Source: Orientallactaga sibirica (taxonomy: Eukaryota > Chordata > Mammalia > Rodentia > Dipodidae). Taken from it: DNA of 64,000 nt. Of the stretch, positions 22,450-33,836 are shown one piece after another. The stretch's first letter is position 1, and every line of letters starts with the position of its first letter. The notes under the pieces were generated by a model. That model saw only the letters and a program-made list of their open reading frames with translations. It was not told the origin of the DNA and ran no database searches. The DNA is taken from NCBI GenBank assembly GCA_036365145.1, contig JAEOAD010000005.1, positions 4,253,501-4,317,500 on the forward strand, written 5' to 3'. The translations under genes and the position numbers were made by a program.

Positions 22450-22650
22450 CCTCAATCTGTGCTTCTACCAGTCAGCTATTGTTTTAATAACCTTATACCA
22501 CAAAGCATGACCAAATTCAGTAGCTTAAAACAGCAAGCATTTATTTTTCTCCTTTTATTTCTGTGAGTTGGTTATGGTGGCCCAGTTTAGGCTGTGGGTC
22601 AGCAGAACTTGTTTGCGAGCTAGAGGTTAATTCAGGTTCTTGTTGTTCAT
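22450..22650 (-). mobile_element. MLT1-like LTR fragment, antisense (copy A)
   Basis: TAGCTTAAAACAGCAAGCAT followed by TTATTTTTCT and TCTGTGAGTTGG is the inverted 3' end typical of mammal-wide MLT1 (ERVL-MaLR) LTRs. Repeated at 25690-25890. Confidence 0.5.
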
Positions 22651-22869
22651 CTTTCCCTTATGCAGGGTAAGTAGAAACCTAGCATACATAATTCTCAAAG
22701 CCAAGGGAAGAATTGTTCTCAAAAGAAGGAAACTGTACAAGTATCTAATTCTGCTGCTCAAGTAGGAGGTGTCTCCTGGATTTCATGACTCGAAGTCAGC
22801 GAGGGCTGGCTGTGGCCAGGGATAGAGCGTAAAACACCTGCATAGCATCTAAAAGACCCTCCTGGGTTC

Positions 22870-22970
22870 AACTTCCAGTACCAAGAAAGAAAAAGAAAGA
22901 AGTAGAAGGCAGAGAAGGAGAAAAGGGGGAAAGAAAGAAGGGCGAGAATGAAGGAAGGAGGGCCAATTTG
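22870..22970. repeat. purine-rich low-complexity tract
   Basis: About 100 bp of nearly pure A/G (GAAAGAAAAAGAAAGAAG and variants), present in both duplication copies (26116-26205). Confidence 0.85.
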
Positions 22971-23422
22971 CAGAAAGACCGGTGGAGGTTTCCAGTTTAC
23001 AAAATAAGACAAAAATTCTGAGCAAAACAAACAGGACCTGGATCTGTGGGCTAACATCAGCCTACAAATATAGACATAATGTGTGTCCAAGAATGAGAAT
23101 GGAGCAGAACCAATTTTAGAAAAATATTGACAAAAAAAAACAATGTTTGAGGGCTGCAGCTAGAGGCTCTTACATGTCCATTCTCTCCTCACCCTCGGCT
23201 TGCAAACAAATAAATAAAGAAGTAATCCTTCAACTCTCATTCCAAATCCACCCAATTCCCACAGCCATCTTAGAGCATGACAGATAATTGCTATTTAATC
23301 TTTGTATATTCTGTGAAGGTACTTTTTACATATGCTTCCTTAATTTTAATTTACTAAATGCTTGTAAACCTGAAAAGCTGATAAAAAAAAACATAATAAA
23401 CCGATATATCCATGTTCTGTCT

Positions 23423-23466
<44 letters not shown>

Positions 23467-23607
23467 ATTTGCCTCTTTTCTCTGTCTATCAAATTAATAA
23501 ATAAAATATTTTTAAAAACATGTTTGCTCCAAAATACATAAGTTCTTCTAGCTCATTTTTTTTTTTTTTTTCTGATAGAGGTGAAGCTTTAAAACTCTCA
23601 ATTTTGG

Positions 23608-23938
23608 ATTAGACAGATGGGTCAGTGCTTTTCATGGAAGTGTGAGTACCTGAGTTTGGGTCCCCAGAACCTACAAGAAAGCTAGCTAGACACTGTGTTG
23701 GGCATCGGTAATTCCAATAAACCTAAGACGAGAAGGGAGGCAGAGGCAGGAGAATTTTCTGGAAGCTCACTAACCAGCTAGCCTGGCAAATGCAGCAATG
23801 CCTCAAACAAGGTGGAAGGCTAGGACTAACTCCTGACGTTGTTCTGTAACCACCACATGCACATGCTCACTGAGGCACAGACATCACACGTGCACATGCA
23901 CGCGTGCACACACACACACACATGCATGCACAAAACCT
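23608..23938 (+). mobile_element. B4-like SINE (copy B)
   Basis: Duplicate of the element at 20355, differing at a handful of bases. Confidence 0.75.
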
Positions 23939-24372
23939 CATCTCTCTGCTTCATTTTCAGTTAGAGAATCAATCAAGAAACATGCTCAATGATTTCCAAC
24001 AAGTAAAATGGAGCTTGAAAGTAATTAAACGTCAGATCTGAGAAGAGAGCTATTTTGTAGCCAAGAAGCATAACCAGAAAAGAAATTCAAAATGTTATTT
24101 TCCCATCTAGTATCAGTGTTTCACAGGGATGCTAATTACAGGAGGAGGCCTTATCAGACCTGAAAAATCAGTTAATATTTTGTGTCAAAATAAGATCTCT
24201 AACTTTCTCAGGTACATTAGGAATTGGGGGGGGGGGTAAAGAATTACATGTAATTATCAACCAAATTCATATCTGAAGCAGAATGTTCATTAAAAGGAAA
24301 TAGTTTTCTCTCTGATGATCAGTAAAGTTATATTGGTTTTTATTTTAAAGTTCTGCTTTAAGAAATTTTCTG

Positions 24373-24374
<2 letters not shown>

Positions 24375-24415
<41 letters not shown>

Positions 24416-24532
24416 CTCCACCAAGGCTTCCACCCACTACAAACTAACTCAAGTGCACGCGCCAGTTGTGCATCTGGCTTTCTGTGGGCCCTGGGGAATT
24501 GAACCTGGGTTGTTGGGATTTCTCTCCAGTCA
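24375..24532 (-). mobile_element. B2-like SINE, antisense (copy B)
   Basis: Duplicate of 21115-21292 with an expanded (GA)~18 tract and an internal deletion that joins GGGATTTCT to CTCCAGTC. Confidence 0.85.
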
Positions 24533-24539
24533 CTATTGG

Positions 24540-24890
24540 TTCTTTTTAATTAATTAATGTATTTAGTTAGTTATTGGTTTATTTCACAAAGGTTATAGTC
24601 TTATATCCCCTCTCGCCCAAACCTGTTTCCCTGAGGGTTCTCCTCAGTGGCGCATTGTTATTCACTGTGTGGTAATCAAGATCTTTTGGGTGGGGGGTGC
24701 ATGCTTCAGGAAATTTCTACCCCTCTGGGGCTCTTATAATCTTCCCACCCCGTCTTCCACAATGTTTCCTGAACCTCGGCATGTCTTTACTCTTATTTAG
24801 TGCTAACTTCTCTGAAGCCTCTGGGTTTCTGCTTCCCTGTTTCCATTAACCGTTGTGTAGTTCACTGTTTCCCTGAAGCTGGTTGTCAGG
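24540..24890 (-). mobile_element. LINE-1 3' UTR fragment, antisense (copy B)
   Basis: Duplicate of 21300-21650, lacking 12 bp near 24676. Confidence 0.55.
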
Positions 24891-24978
24891 CCAGCAGGGG
24901 GCGCAATACTTGTGTTGCTGCTGCTTCTGCAACTTTCTCCTGGGCCCCAGGATTCTTCACAGAGTTCATGTGATTCGT

Positions 24979-25165
24979 ATGGAACTACAGAAGGCCTCAG
25001 ATATCCAAACCTACCCTAAACAATAGAAATACTTCTGGAGGTACCACCATACCTGATTTCAAGCCCTAGTAATAAAAACACCAAGGAACTAGCACAAAAC
25101 AGACATGTGGATCAATGGAATAGAATGGAAAATCCTAGTTTAAGCTCAATCAACTACAGCTACCT
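24979..25165 (+). mobile_element. LINE-1 ORF2 fragment, sense (copy B)
   Basis: Duplicate of 21751-21935. Confidence 0.8.
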
Positions 25166-25689
25166 GATCTATTGGGTCTTGATTTGAAGTACTATATTTT
25201 AATGTCACTGTTAAGCTATATAGGATCTTAAATTTCCACCAACGACACATATGTCAAATCTCGGTCACCTATTGGGAGGTAGTAGAGTGCTAGTGTTGAG
25301 GTACTGGTGGTCACCCTTGAGGCTTTGAGAGTATTTCTCTTCACTCTCATTTGCTTCTTGGTAATGTGGGAGTGGCTTTGCTCTTCTGAGCACTCCGGCT
25401 ATCAGGTGCTGCTGGCCACAGGTCCAAAACAAGGGGCCACTTTCTCATGTACTTGCCAGCCAAGCTAAACCTTTCCTCTCTATTAACTGATTATTTCAAT
25501 TATTTTTCTTTTTAGCAATCAAGCTAACAACCCCTCCTCCTCTTCCAATAATACTGTCTCTGACTCCCCAAGATTAGTCTAGACAAATGTGTGGAAAAAC
25601 TAAAACCCAAAGTAAAAGATTTGAAAAATATAAAATTCAGATAACAACTTATTAAAATATGTCATACACATTATTATTCCTCAATCTGT

Positions 25690-25890
25690 GCTTCTACCAG
25701 TCAGCTATTGTTTTAATAACCTTATACCACAAAGCATGACCAAATTCAGTAGCTTAAAACAGCAAGCATTTATTTTTCTCCCTTTTATTTCTGTGAGTTG
25801 GTTATGGTGGCCCAGTTTAGGCTGTGGGTCAGCAGAACTTGTTTGCGAGCTAGAGGTTAATTCAGGTTCTTGTTGTTCATCTTTCCCTTA
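25690..25890 (-). mobile_element. MLT1-like LTR fragment, antisense (copy B)
   Basis: Duplicate of 22450-22650. Confidence 0.5.
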
Positions 25891-26387
25891 TGCAGGGTAA
25901 GTAGAAACCTAGCATACATAATTCTCAAAGCCAAGGGGAAGAATTGTTCTCAAAAGAAGGAAACTGTCACAAGTATCTAATTCTGCTGCTCAAGTAGGAG
26001 GTGTCTCCTGGATTTCATGACTCCGAAGTCAGCGAGGGCTGGCTGTGGCCAGGGATAGAGCGTAAAACACCTGCATAGCATCTAAAAGACCCTCCTGGGT
26101 TCAACTTCCAGTACCAAGAAAGAAAAAGAAAGAAGTAGAAGGCAGAGAAGGAGAAAAGGGGGGAAAGAAAGAAGGGCGAGAATGAAGGAGGGAGGGCCAA
26201 TTTGCAGAAAGACCGGTGGAGGTTTCCAGTTTACAAAATAAGACAAAAAATTCTGAGCAAAACAAACAGGACCTGGATCTGTGGGCTAACATCAGCCTAC
26301 AAATATACACATAATGTGTGTCCAAGAATGAGAATGGAGCAGAACCAATTTTAGAAAAATATTGACAAAAAAAAAAACAATGTTTGA

Positions 26388-26791
26388 GGGCTGGAGAGAT
26401 GGCTTAACTGCTAAGGCACTTGTGTACAAAGCTAAAGGACCCAGGTTTGATTCCCCAGGACCCACAGAAGCCAGATGCACAAGGGGGCACATGCATCTGG
26501 AGTTCATTTGCAGCAAGTGGAGGCCCTGGTGCATCCATTCTCTCTCTTTCTCTGTATCTCCCTCTCTCTTGAATAAATAATAAAAATAAAAATACGTTTT
26601 GTTTTTGTTTTTTTTTTTTTTTTTTGGTTTTTCGAGGTAGGGTTTTACTCTAGTCCAGGCTGACTTGGAATTCACTCTGTCTTCTCAGGGTGGCTTTGAA
26701 CTCATGGCGATCCTCCTACCTCTGCCTCCCAAGTGCTGGGATTAAAGGCGTGCGCCACCACGCCCGGATAATAAAAATAGTTTTAAAAAAT
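26388..26791 (+). mobile_element. B2-like SINE with nested B1; right breakpoint of duplication
   Basis: Perfect 9-bp duplication AATGTTTGA at 26379-26387 and 26792-26800 defines the B2 ends, with a B1 nested in its tail. The first six bases of this B2 also occur at the A/B junction (23151-23156), so this SINE was already present when the 3.25-kb duplication formed. Confidence 0.95.
26597..26767 (-). mobile_element. B1-like SINE nested in B2 tail
   Basis: T-run, then GGTTTTTCGAGGTAGGGTTT and the inverted B1 body to CACGCCCGG. The flanking A/T-rich words (ATAAAAATACGTTTT / ATAAAAATAGTTTT) are an imperfect target duplication taken from the B2 tail. Confidence 0.93.
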
Positions 26792-26800
26792 AATGTTTGA

Positions 26801-27810
26801 CAAAAATATGCTAAACCTTTATGGAACATAATAAACTACAAAATTGTATGAACTCAAAGAAATGCACACTACACATAATCAGAATGTAACAAAACAAAGA
26901 AGCAACTTATGCCATTAAAGGGATCAGCTGTAGTTTAAGCTGTGCTTTCTCAACAGGAATGATGCTGGGGAGAGTGCAGTGAGATGGCAACATACCCCCA
27001 GTGTGGAGTGGGGGGTGGCTGAGTATTAAGCAAGAATTCAAAATCTAGCAAAAAGTGTCTTTTAAAACTTAGGAGAAATTAAGACATCATCAGACAAGCC
27101 ATTCTTATCTACTACCCAGAACCAATTCAGTCTAAGGCCAGACGCGTCAAGACCCAGAAAAAAATGTCCTGCAACATCACGATGTGTATAAATTGTCCAC
27201 AATGGCTCTGCTGCCATTGCTTCCAAAACTTACAACGAGGAAAGATGAATATGTAGACATTTTTAGGCCTACTGAACACAGGTTCTGAGGGGATACACTA
27301 TATGGACTCTCAAAGACATTAGAAATTTCTTTTTAAAAATATTGTTGTGTTTCTCTAAGAGGGTGTTCATATACGAGGCATGTTGTAAATGAAGTCCTTA
27401 CCAAATCCTCATTTATAGATGATCTGTTGAGACCGTGGCTTAAAGCTTTGGCTATTCCTCCAGTCTCCACATGTGTACTTGACATTGGTGCACATTTAAC
27501 TTGGAGTCATTGGATTGATAGAGGCTGGGATCAGAGATCTCTGTAAAGCTATACCACCTGGAAGCAGGTGCTTGCATGCAACATTGAAGGAGCCTGAAGA
27601 TGACACTGAAGTGACCGCTCACAGACAAAGCTCCAAGGAGTGAGCGCTGTCCTCCACAATGCCATGAGCCCTTTGTGGCTTTATGGCTACACTAAGAAAA
27701 ATGCCTGACTACAGGAACCTGGGTTGGGTTCAGAAATTGTCTTAATTTTCAACTGGAAACTCTGTGCCCCCCCCACACACACACTCCTACACTCTGTTTT
27801 CAGCATCAAT
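26801..27810. other. intergenic, nothing recognised
   Basis: No repeat family or gene recognised. A short C-run plus (CA)n lies at 27766-27783. Confidence 0.4.
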
Positions 27811-27825
27811 AGAGATTCTGGATGT

Positions 27826-27984
27826 GCCAGGTGTGGTGGCACAAACCTTTAATCCCAGCATTTGGGAGGCAGAGGTAGGAGGATCGCCGTGAGTTTGAGG
27901 CCACCCTGAGACTACATAGTGAATTCCCAGGTCAGCCTGGGCTAGAGCGAGACTCTACTCGGAAAAAGAGAGAGAGAGAGAGAG
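27826..27984 (+). mobile_element. B1-like SINE with perfect 15-bp TSD
   Basis: Full-length B1 ending in a (GA)n tail. AGAGATTCTGGATGT flanks it at 27811-27825 and 27985-27999. Low divergence suggests a recent insertion. Confidence 0.96.
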
Positions 27985-27999
27985 AGAGATTCTGGATGT

Positions 28000-29970
28000 T
28001 CTGGATGTGATGGGGTTAAGAGAGTGTGTCTCTCAACTACAATCTCAGGACAGGGCCAGGAAAATGTCATCCCTTGTATTCAAGCAGTAAGTAGATCACT
28101 CACTTCCAAGTAGCAAGAAATGCTGCCACATGGTGAAGAAGCGAGGGAGATGTGATTCTATTTTCACAGCCGTGAAACTTTTGCTCAATTGTGACTGCAA
28201 GTAAATAAATGCGGTAACTCAAGCATGCGAGAGTGACAGGTGCTAGAGGATTGGGTCCCTCAGACGGAAAGATTTGCATCTTGTCAGTGTAGATGACTCT
28301 GAAATCAGCGAGATGCAGGTGAGAAGCTTGAGAGATTTAGTGAAGGGGCAGAAATGAGTGCTGGTGTCAGCCCAGCCTTTACAAACGGGGCATCAGTTTA
28401 TATCACATCCCTGAGCCTGGATTAGATTCCTCTACACGCCATGGCTGTGCCAGGTTCTCATTTGGCTGGTGGTGTAGTTATAGTCTGAGACCCTTTCCAA
28501 TTATCTTCACCCCTTCCGACCCTCCTTTCTGCTGCCACAATTTGACCACAACTAGAAGCTTTCTCTGTTCCTTCTTCCATTCCCTTCCTGGGCCCCTCTT
28601 TTTCTAACTCCATCTTCACCTCTACCTCCCAGAGAACCCAACTCTCCAACATACAATTATAAACAAAGCCAGGGGCAATTACCTCACATGTCCCAGTCAT
28701 GTAGAAAATTTGAAGAGAAGGCAACAGGAAATGAAGCAAATCAATTTCTTTTTCTTGCATTTACTAAATCAAGAGCTTTTAAAAATGGTTTGAGGCTTAT
28801 GTGGGCAAATATGGTTTATAAAAAAGAATGAAAGTAAAAAAGAAAATGATGTTTCAATTTGTATAGAGGGAAAGTTTTCCTGGCATTGGATGTGATTCTT
28901 TCCTTGTAAAAGAAATTGAAAAACTGTCAAAAGTTTAGGCTTAGACGTTGAAGGAGTTCAAGTCATTATACGTAACGAATTAGAGGTAACTTCCTGCTTC
29001 TCAGTCACATGAATGCTGTGATTCCCTCAGTCAAGGTCAAATAAATTAATAATTGGACCGGGACACAGTGTTCTAGGTGAGAGCGTCTCTGAGGCATAAC
29101 CACTGCCCTGCAGCAATGGCCCTGGGTAAGAGCCAGCCAGGGCCAAGCCTGCTTGGATGGGTGTCTTGGGAGAGGGAGAGGGACACAGGACGCCAGGAGA
29201 ATAACTACAGGTTTCCCACAGAGACATACTTGTTTGTCCTGGTGATTCTTTGGGTCCCAATTTAAATTTAATAGCTATGGGAAAAACAAACACAACAAAT
29301 ATAGAAAATCTGTTGAGATTAACTCTCGGTGCCAAAGCCTTTTAGCTCACACCTATCTCAGCAGCATCCGTTCTAAGAGAGGAACTTAAACTATGCAGGA
29401 AGCTTAACTTCAAGCAGGCATAGTAGTAGCAGGAATCAATGATTGCGCCTTACATCCTTTCCTCCACAATGCCCCCAAATACTCCCCTTGCTCAGCAAAG
29501 CCAACAGCCAGACACACACCGGAGAATTCGGGTAAGTCTGACTTTGCTTTTAGAAACTATTCTTTAAGGAGTTCTATGTAACCAACTGAGTAAAACTGAA
29601 GCCATGTTATATTAAGTTGCAGAGAAATGGAGATATTAGGACTTTGGTGCTAAATAGGTTGATTTTCAGAGGAGTTACAAGCTTATTCTTTTCTAAAATG
29701 CCTGTTGTCTTAAAAGATTTTTCCAGAAAGTTTCCATGTAGTGATTACCACCTGCTCTGGGTCATATGGGGTATGTAAGATATGAATGAGTAAGTGGAAG
29801 ATATAATCAAATTGCCAAAATAAGGGAATTTAGTAATCATTGTTTGACTAGATCGGGATGAAACATGATTAAGAGATAAGATTGAGAAGGGAAACATTTC
29901 TGTCAATTTGCTAAATGTGAAAGTTTTAACAAATAGTATCAAGCTTAATTTTATTTCATTGTTACAACTA
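28000..29970. other. intergenic, nothing recognised
   Basis: Mixed-composition sequence with short overlapping open frames (for example 28458-28760 and 29027-29335, minus) that show no domain, repeat or splice pattern I recognise. Confidence 0.4.
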
Positions 29971-29974
29971 AGAG

Positions 29975-30095
29975 AGGCTAATGCCACTTTTGTTTTACAT
30001 ATGGGAACTGGGCCTCCGTGAGGATAGGTAGCTAGCTCAAGATCACACAGCTAGGAGCTTGACAGGCCAGGGATGAAGTGCCAATCAAACAGCTA
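29975..30095 (-). mobile_element. MIR SINE fragment, antisense
   Basis: TTTACATATGGGAACTGGGC, then TAGCTCAAGATCACACAGCT and AGGAGCTTGACAGG follow the order of the inverted MIR core. Mammal-wide and old. Confidence 0.75.
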
Positions 30096-30361
30096 AATCT
30101 GCCTCACCCTGCCTCCATGCATGGAAGAAGAGAGGGGAAAACAAAGACAAACTGTGTGCCGTGGAGTTCAGACCTCTCTTGCTGAGTAAAAATAGTGAAT
30201 CCTTCTCTGTAGGCAGATGGGCCACAGAGCTTTCGTGAGTCCAGAGTGCTGTGTAAAGGGCTGTGTGCAGGGCTGTGTGCTTCTGATGGAAGCTCCAGGA
30301 TCACTTGGGAGTAAAATGATGGTCTCCGTGTGGCAAGAATTCATCAAACAAGTATGGTTCC

Positions 30362-30578
30362 TGGGGCTGGAGAGATGGCTTAACAGTTAAGGCACTTGCC
30401 TGCAAAGCCAAAGAACTTTGGTTCAATTCCCCAGGACCCACATAAGCCAGATGCACAAAGTGGCACATGCATCTGGAGTTCGTTTGCAGTGGCTGGAAGC
30501 CCTGGCGCTTGCTCTCCCCCCCCCTTCCCTCTCTCAAAAAATAAATAATAATAATAAATAAAATTTACATTTAAAAAA
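30362..30578 (+). mobile_element. B2-like SINE (common subtype)
   Basis: Full head and body with an (AAT)n tail. Flanks AGTATGGTTCC (30351-30361) and AGTACAGTTCC (30579-30589) match at 9 of 11 positions. Confidence 0.94.
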
Positions 30579-30589
30579 AGTACAGTTCC

Positions 30590-30884
30590 AACCACGTGCC
30601 TCCTTGCCCCATGCTGCTGTCATCACTCTGGTGGGCCCAATAGACGCTCAGACACATCACAAAAGATGCAGCACAGAGAAGCATTTTATTGCTCCAAAAC
30701 TGTCTTTCTTTAGCATTTAATTAGGCAAAGGAAACTTGGATTTCACTTTTTGTCTTATCTACCTTTACTTTTGGAGCCTTTTCTGGGAAATGTTTCAATT
30801 TGAATAAACTTACATTATAGGCTAGCAACTTCTCAGACTCAAGTCATTATTTTCCCTGAACATTTGAAGCAAAATTGTGAAAAT
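30590..30884. other. short unassigned interval
   Basis: Nothing recognised. A tTTTATT word near 30685 could be an antisense polyadenylation signal of an old LTR, without support. Confidence 0.3.
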
Positions 30885-31330
30885 AAGAATCCTATGCTCA
30901 TTACCCAAGAAGTGGAAGCAGCCCATAGGTCAATTAAACGGAGAGACTAGAGCCCCTGAATACAGTGGAATATTATTCAGCAAGAAAAGGAAAGGAATCC
31001 TCTAACATGTTACAGCACAGATGAACTTTCAGAACATTAAGGAAGTAAAATCAGTCAGTCATCAAGAGGCCAATATTGTGTGAGTCCACTTCCATGAAGA
31101 CGCTAAAGTGGTCAAAATCACAGAAGCATAAAACAGACTGCAGGTTACGGGAGGCTGAGAAGGAAGTTGTCCAATAAGTGTGGTATCTCTGCTTTGTAAA
31201 ATGTAAATATTCTAGAGGTCTGTTAAAGCACAATATGAATTTACTTAGCGCCATCAAACTGTGCAAGTAGAAATGGCTATTGAGGGAAATTTTACATTAA
31301 AGTAGTTTAGCCACAATAAAAAAAATTAAA
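30885..31330 (+). mobile_element. LINE-1 3' region fragment
   Basis: Contains ATACAGTGGAATATTATTCA, GCACAGATGAACTTTCAGAA and GGAAGTAAAATCAGTCAGTC, the sequence order of a mammalian L1 3' UTR. It ends near an A-rich stretch. Confidence 0.6.
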
Positions 31331-31929
31331 GATTAAAATAGACAAAAAACATATTGCTGAAAAAAAAAAAAACTATTAAAGTAACAAAACATAAAAGAAT
31401 CCACAGGAGGTGCTGGTCAAAGCAGAGCACTGCGTGTCCCTAGGTCCCCTGGGTACAAGCACATTAAGACCTCGTGTCCACAGGTCCAGCAAGAGGTTAA
31501 CAGCCACCACATTTACAGAGACATCAAGCAAACCACCATGCTTTTATTTGCTTTATTGCTTCTTTTCCTTCTCCCTAGACCCTAAGCCTAAATGCAGACA
31601 TGATGGATGCTCTTGTCACATCGAGTGCTGATAACTGTCACACTTCTCCTCCCATTCTCACTACAATTTCCTTTAGGAGGTTGGGCTTGCTACTGCCTGA
31701 GTTCCAAAAGAACCGTTCTTGTCAAACTTAGGAGAAAAAAAGAGAGGAGAAATATGGATTTTTGAGCAGAGTTTAAATGAAGAGGTAACACTTTCCCTAA
31801 AAATATTAAATTAGAGGCCATCATCCAGGCTCTGTCTCACTCTGGTTACTAGTTTTCACCAAAGAAGCAGGACTTGGAAAAAAAACCATGTTCTCAATAG
31901 TTAAAAGAAACAACGGTGGTAAATTATGT
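31331..31929. other. intergenic, nothing recognised
   Basis: No recognised repeat or gene; an A-run at 31360-31372. Confidence 0.35.
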
Positions 31930-32591
31930 GTATGCTCTAGTGAGAACTATAGAAATAAAAGAATGCATTTTATTTCACAGAATGGCAGGTGTCTTGGGGT
32001 GCTGAGGGCAAAGACCTTTAGAATTACTAGCAGGGTTAAGTGTCCTGTTTGGAGCAATCACCGATCAACTGGGGACTTCATGAAGGACATATGTAATGGG
32101 AACAATCCCAGGACCAAGCACTGCATATGGATCAATTGGTCTTGCTCAATAACAAGGAGACTGGTGTGGCCTAGATGTCTATCAAAGACGGATGGACAAG
32201 GAAAATAAAGTATATTTACAAAATCAAATTTGATTCAGCCATAATGAAAAATGAGATTTGCATGGAAACAGGTTAAACTGGAAAATATTACATTTAGCCA
32301 GGTAACCTAGGCTCTGAAAAGAAAAGCACCATGGCCTTGCGCACATAAAAATTCCAAGTTTTGGGCTGGAGAGATGACTTAGCGGCTAAGGCGCCTGCCT
32401 GCTAAGTCTAAGAACACTGGTTCCAATGTCCAGCGGTTCCAATCTCCAGGTCCTACATTTAGCCAGGTGCAAAGTGATGCAAGGGCGCAATGCCACACTT
32501 GACCACAAGGGGGCGCACACATCTGGATTTCTTTCACAGCAGCTGAGACACTGCTGGCGCGCCCATCTCTGTCTTCCTCTCTCTCTCTGTC

Positions 32592-32635
<44 letters not shown>

Positions 32636-32900
32636 TGTGTCTCTCCAAACAAAAAAATTTCCAAGTTTTATATATGTGCCTTTGTATTGAAGTAAGTAAG
32701 GGTAGAGGTCATGAAACTAGAAAGTGGAATCTGAGAAGGGGAAAAGTGAGCGGAGAGGGCAATAGGACATATGTAATATGAAAGTAGAAAAGGAAATATT
32801 GGGGGGAAAGGGTACAAGTTGGAGGGGGTAGGGGATAGAGAAGAGAAGTGGGGAAGTGGGACCAACTTTTTAAAAAAGTATTAAGCAATACCATAAGGAA
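31930..32900 (+). mobile_element. LINE-1 3' region split by a B2
   Basis: The left part (about 32110-32350) has CCTAGATGTCTATCAAAGAC and TTGATTCAGCCATAATGAAA. After the B2, the L1 resumes (AGAAAGTGGAATCTGAGAAG, then a G/A-rich stretch). The left limit is approximate. Confidence 0.6.
32363..32658 (+). mobile_element. B2-like SINE, long subtype, with expanded (TG)n
   Basis: Long-subtype B2 with a perfect 11-bp duplication TTCCAAGTTTT (32352-32362 and 32659-32669). Its 3' CT-rich region has turned into about 19 TG dinucleotides (32596-32640), so short Cys/Val- or Thr/His-repeat frames there are spurious. Confidence 0.95.
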
Positions 32901-32924
32901 AGCTGACATTTGGGGGATAGTTTG

Positions 32925-33190
32925 ATAGCTCGGTAGGTGAAGTGCTCACTGAACAAGCATGAGGACCTGGTTGTGATAAGTACCCATATCACATAACAGG
33001 CAGGATGGCACGTGTCTGTATCCCCAACCACTGGAGAGGACACAGACAGGAGTGTCCTTGGAACTCTGGCTGCCAGCATAGCCATCCCAATGTGCTCCAG
33101 TATAATTAGACTCCTTCCCTGGAAAAAGAGGCGGCAGCTGTCCTGAAGTTAATACCCAAGGTTCGCTTCTCTACACCCCCACACATGCAA
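32925..33190 (+). mobile_element. B4-like SINE, diverged
   Basis: GATAGCTCGGTAGGTGAAGT head, GAACAAGCATGAGGACCTGG, and CACCCCCACACATGCAAATA at the end follow the B4 order. Strongly diverged middle. Confidence 0.6.
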
Positions 33191-33397
33191 ATATGCAAAA
33201 AGAAAACTTTATACTTTCTGTTCTAACTTTAAAATAAAAATAATCCCCAGAAGAAAAGAAAGAAATAAAAAGAAGGGCAGAGATCTGTCAACAAATATTG
33301 AGCCAAGTAGGGAAGAGTAAGCAGAATTACATTCCATTCTTAGTATATTCTGAAGACAAATAACTCAATGGCGGCTGACATCAGAAAATGCTTATGA

Positions 33398-33536
33398 AGC
33401 TGGGCATGGTGGTGCATGCCTTTAATCCCAGCACTCAGGAGGCTGAGGTAGGAGGATCACTGAGAGTTCAAGGCCAGCCTGAGACTACATAGCTAGAGTG
33501 AGACCCTACCTTGTGAAACAAAATAAATAAATAAAT
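33398..33536 (+). mobile_element. B1-like SINE
   Basis: GCTGGGCATGGTGGTGCATG head and (AAAT)n tail. A 12-bp duplication AAATGCTTATGA lies at 33386-33397 and 33537-33548. Confidence 0.95.
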
Positions 33537-33810
33537 AAATGCTTATGACTTGGTGTGCTGATGCTGCAATCGATACATGTGAGAGAGGCTAACAAACAGG
33601 AAAGACACCTGGTAGCTCATCTCCCTGACTGTGATATCAGAGGGCCTCTTCTCTAATATCCAGACATACCCTGTGGATTTGACCGGGACATCGGCTTCGG
33701 ACAGTTGAGGCAAAAGGCATCAATACTTTTAAAAGAATAATGTCAAAAGGCTCAGAGTTTGCTCAAATTATAGCCAGTGGTCGCTCACCATTTTGACCCC
33801 TTGGAGCAAC

Positions 33811-33836
33811 TTAAAACCTTAAAACCTTAAAACCTC
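33811..33836. repeat. (TTAAAACC)3 tandem repeat
   Basis: Three direct 8-bp units in otherwise unremarkable intergenic DNA (33549-34289) where I recognise nothing else. Confidence 0.9.

Larger units (their letters stand above)
19901..23156 (+). repeat. 3.25-kb tandem duplication, copy A
   Basis: Nearly identical to 23157-26393 along its whole length at an offset of about 3256 bp. It contains a B2 3' tail, a B4-like SINE, an antisense B2, an antisense L1 3' UTR piece, a sense L1 ORF2 piece and an MLT1-like fragment. No gene is included. By eye, differences are few substitutions plus indels mostly in simple repeats. Confidence 0.97.
23157..26393 (+). repeat. 3.25-kb tandem duplication, copy B
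   Basis: Second, directly repeated copy. Its left end joins ...TTGAGGGCTG to CAGCTAGAGG, meaning the start of the B2 found at 26388 is fused to the interior of the B2 found at 19776. Differences from copy A include a longer GA tract, a ~30-bp loss near 24520, a 12-bp loss near 24676 and single-base changes. Confidence 0.97.

Noticed and set aside
32596..32781. Cys/Val-repeat small protein
   Set aside because: Translation of the (TG)n microsatellite inside a B2 SINE.
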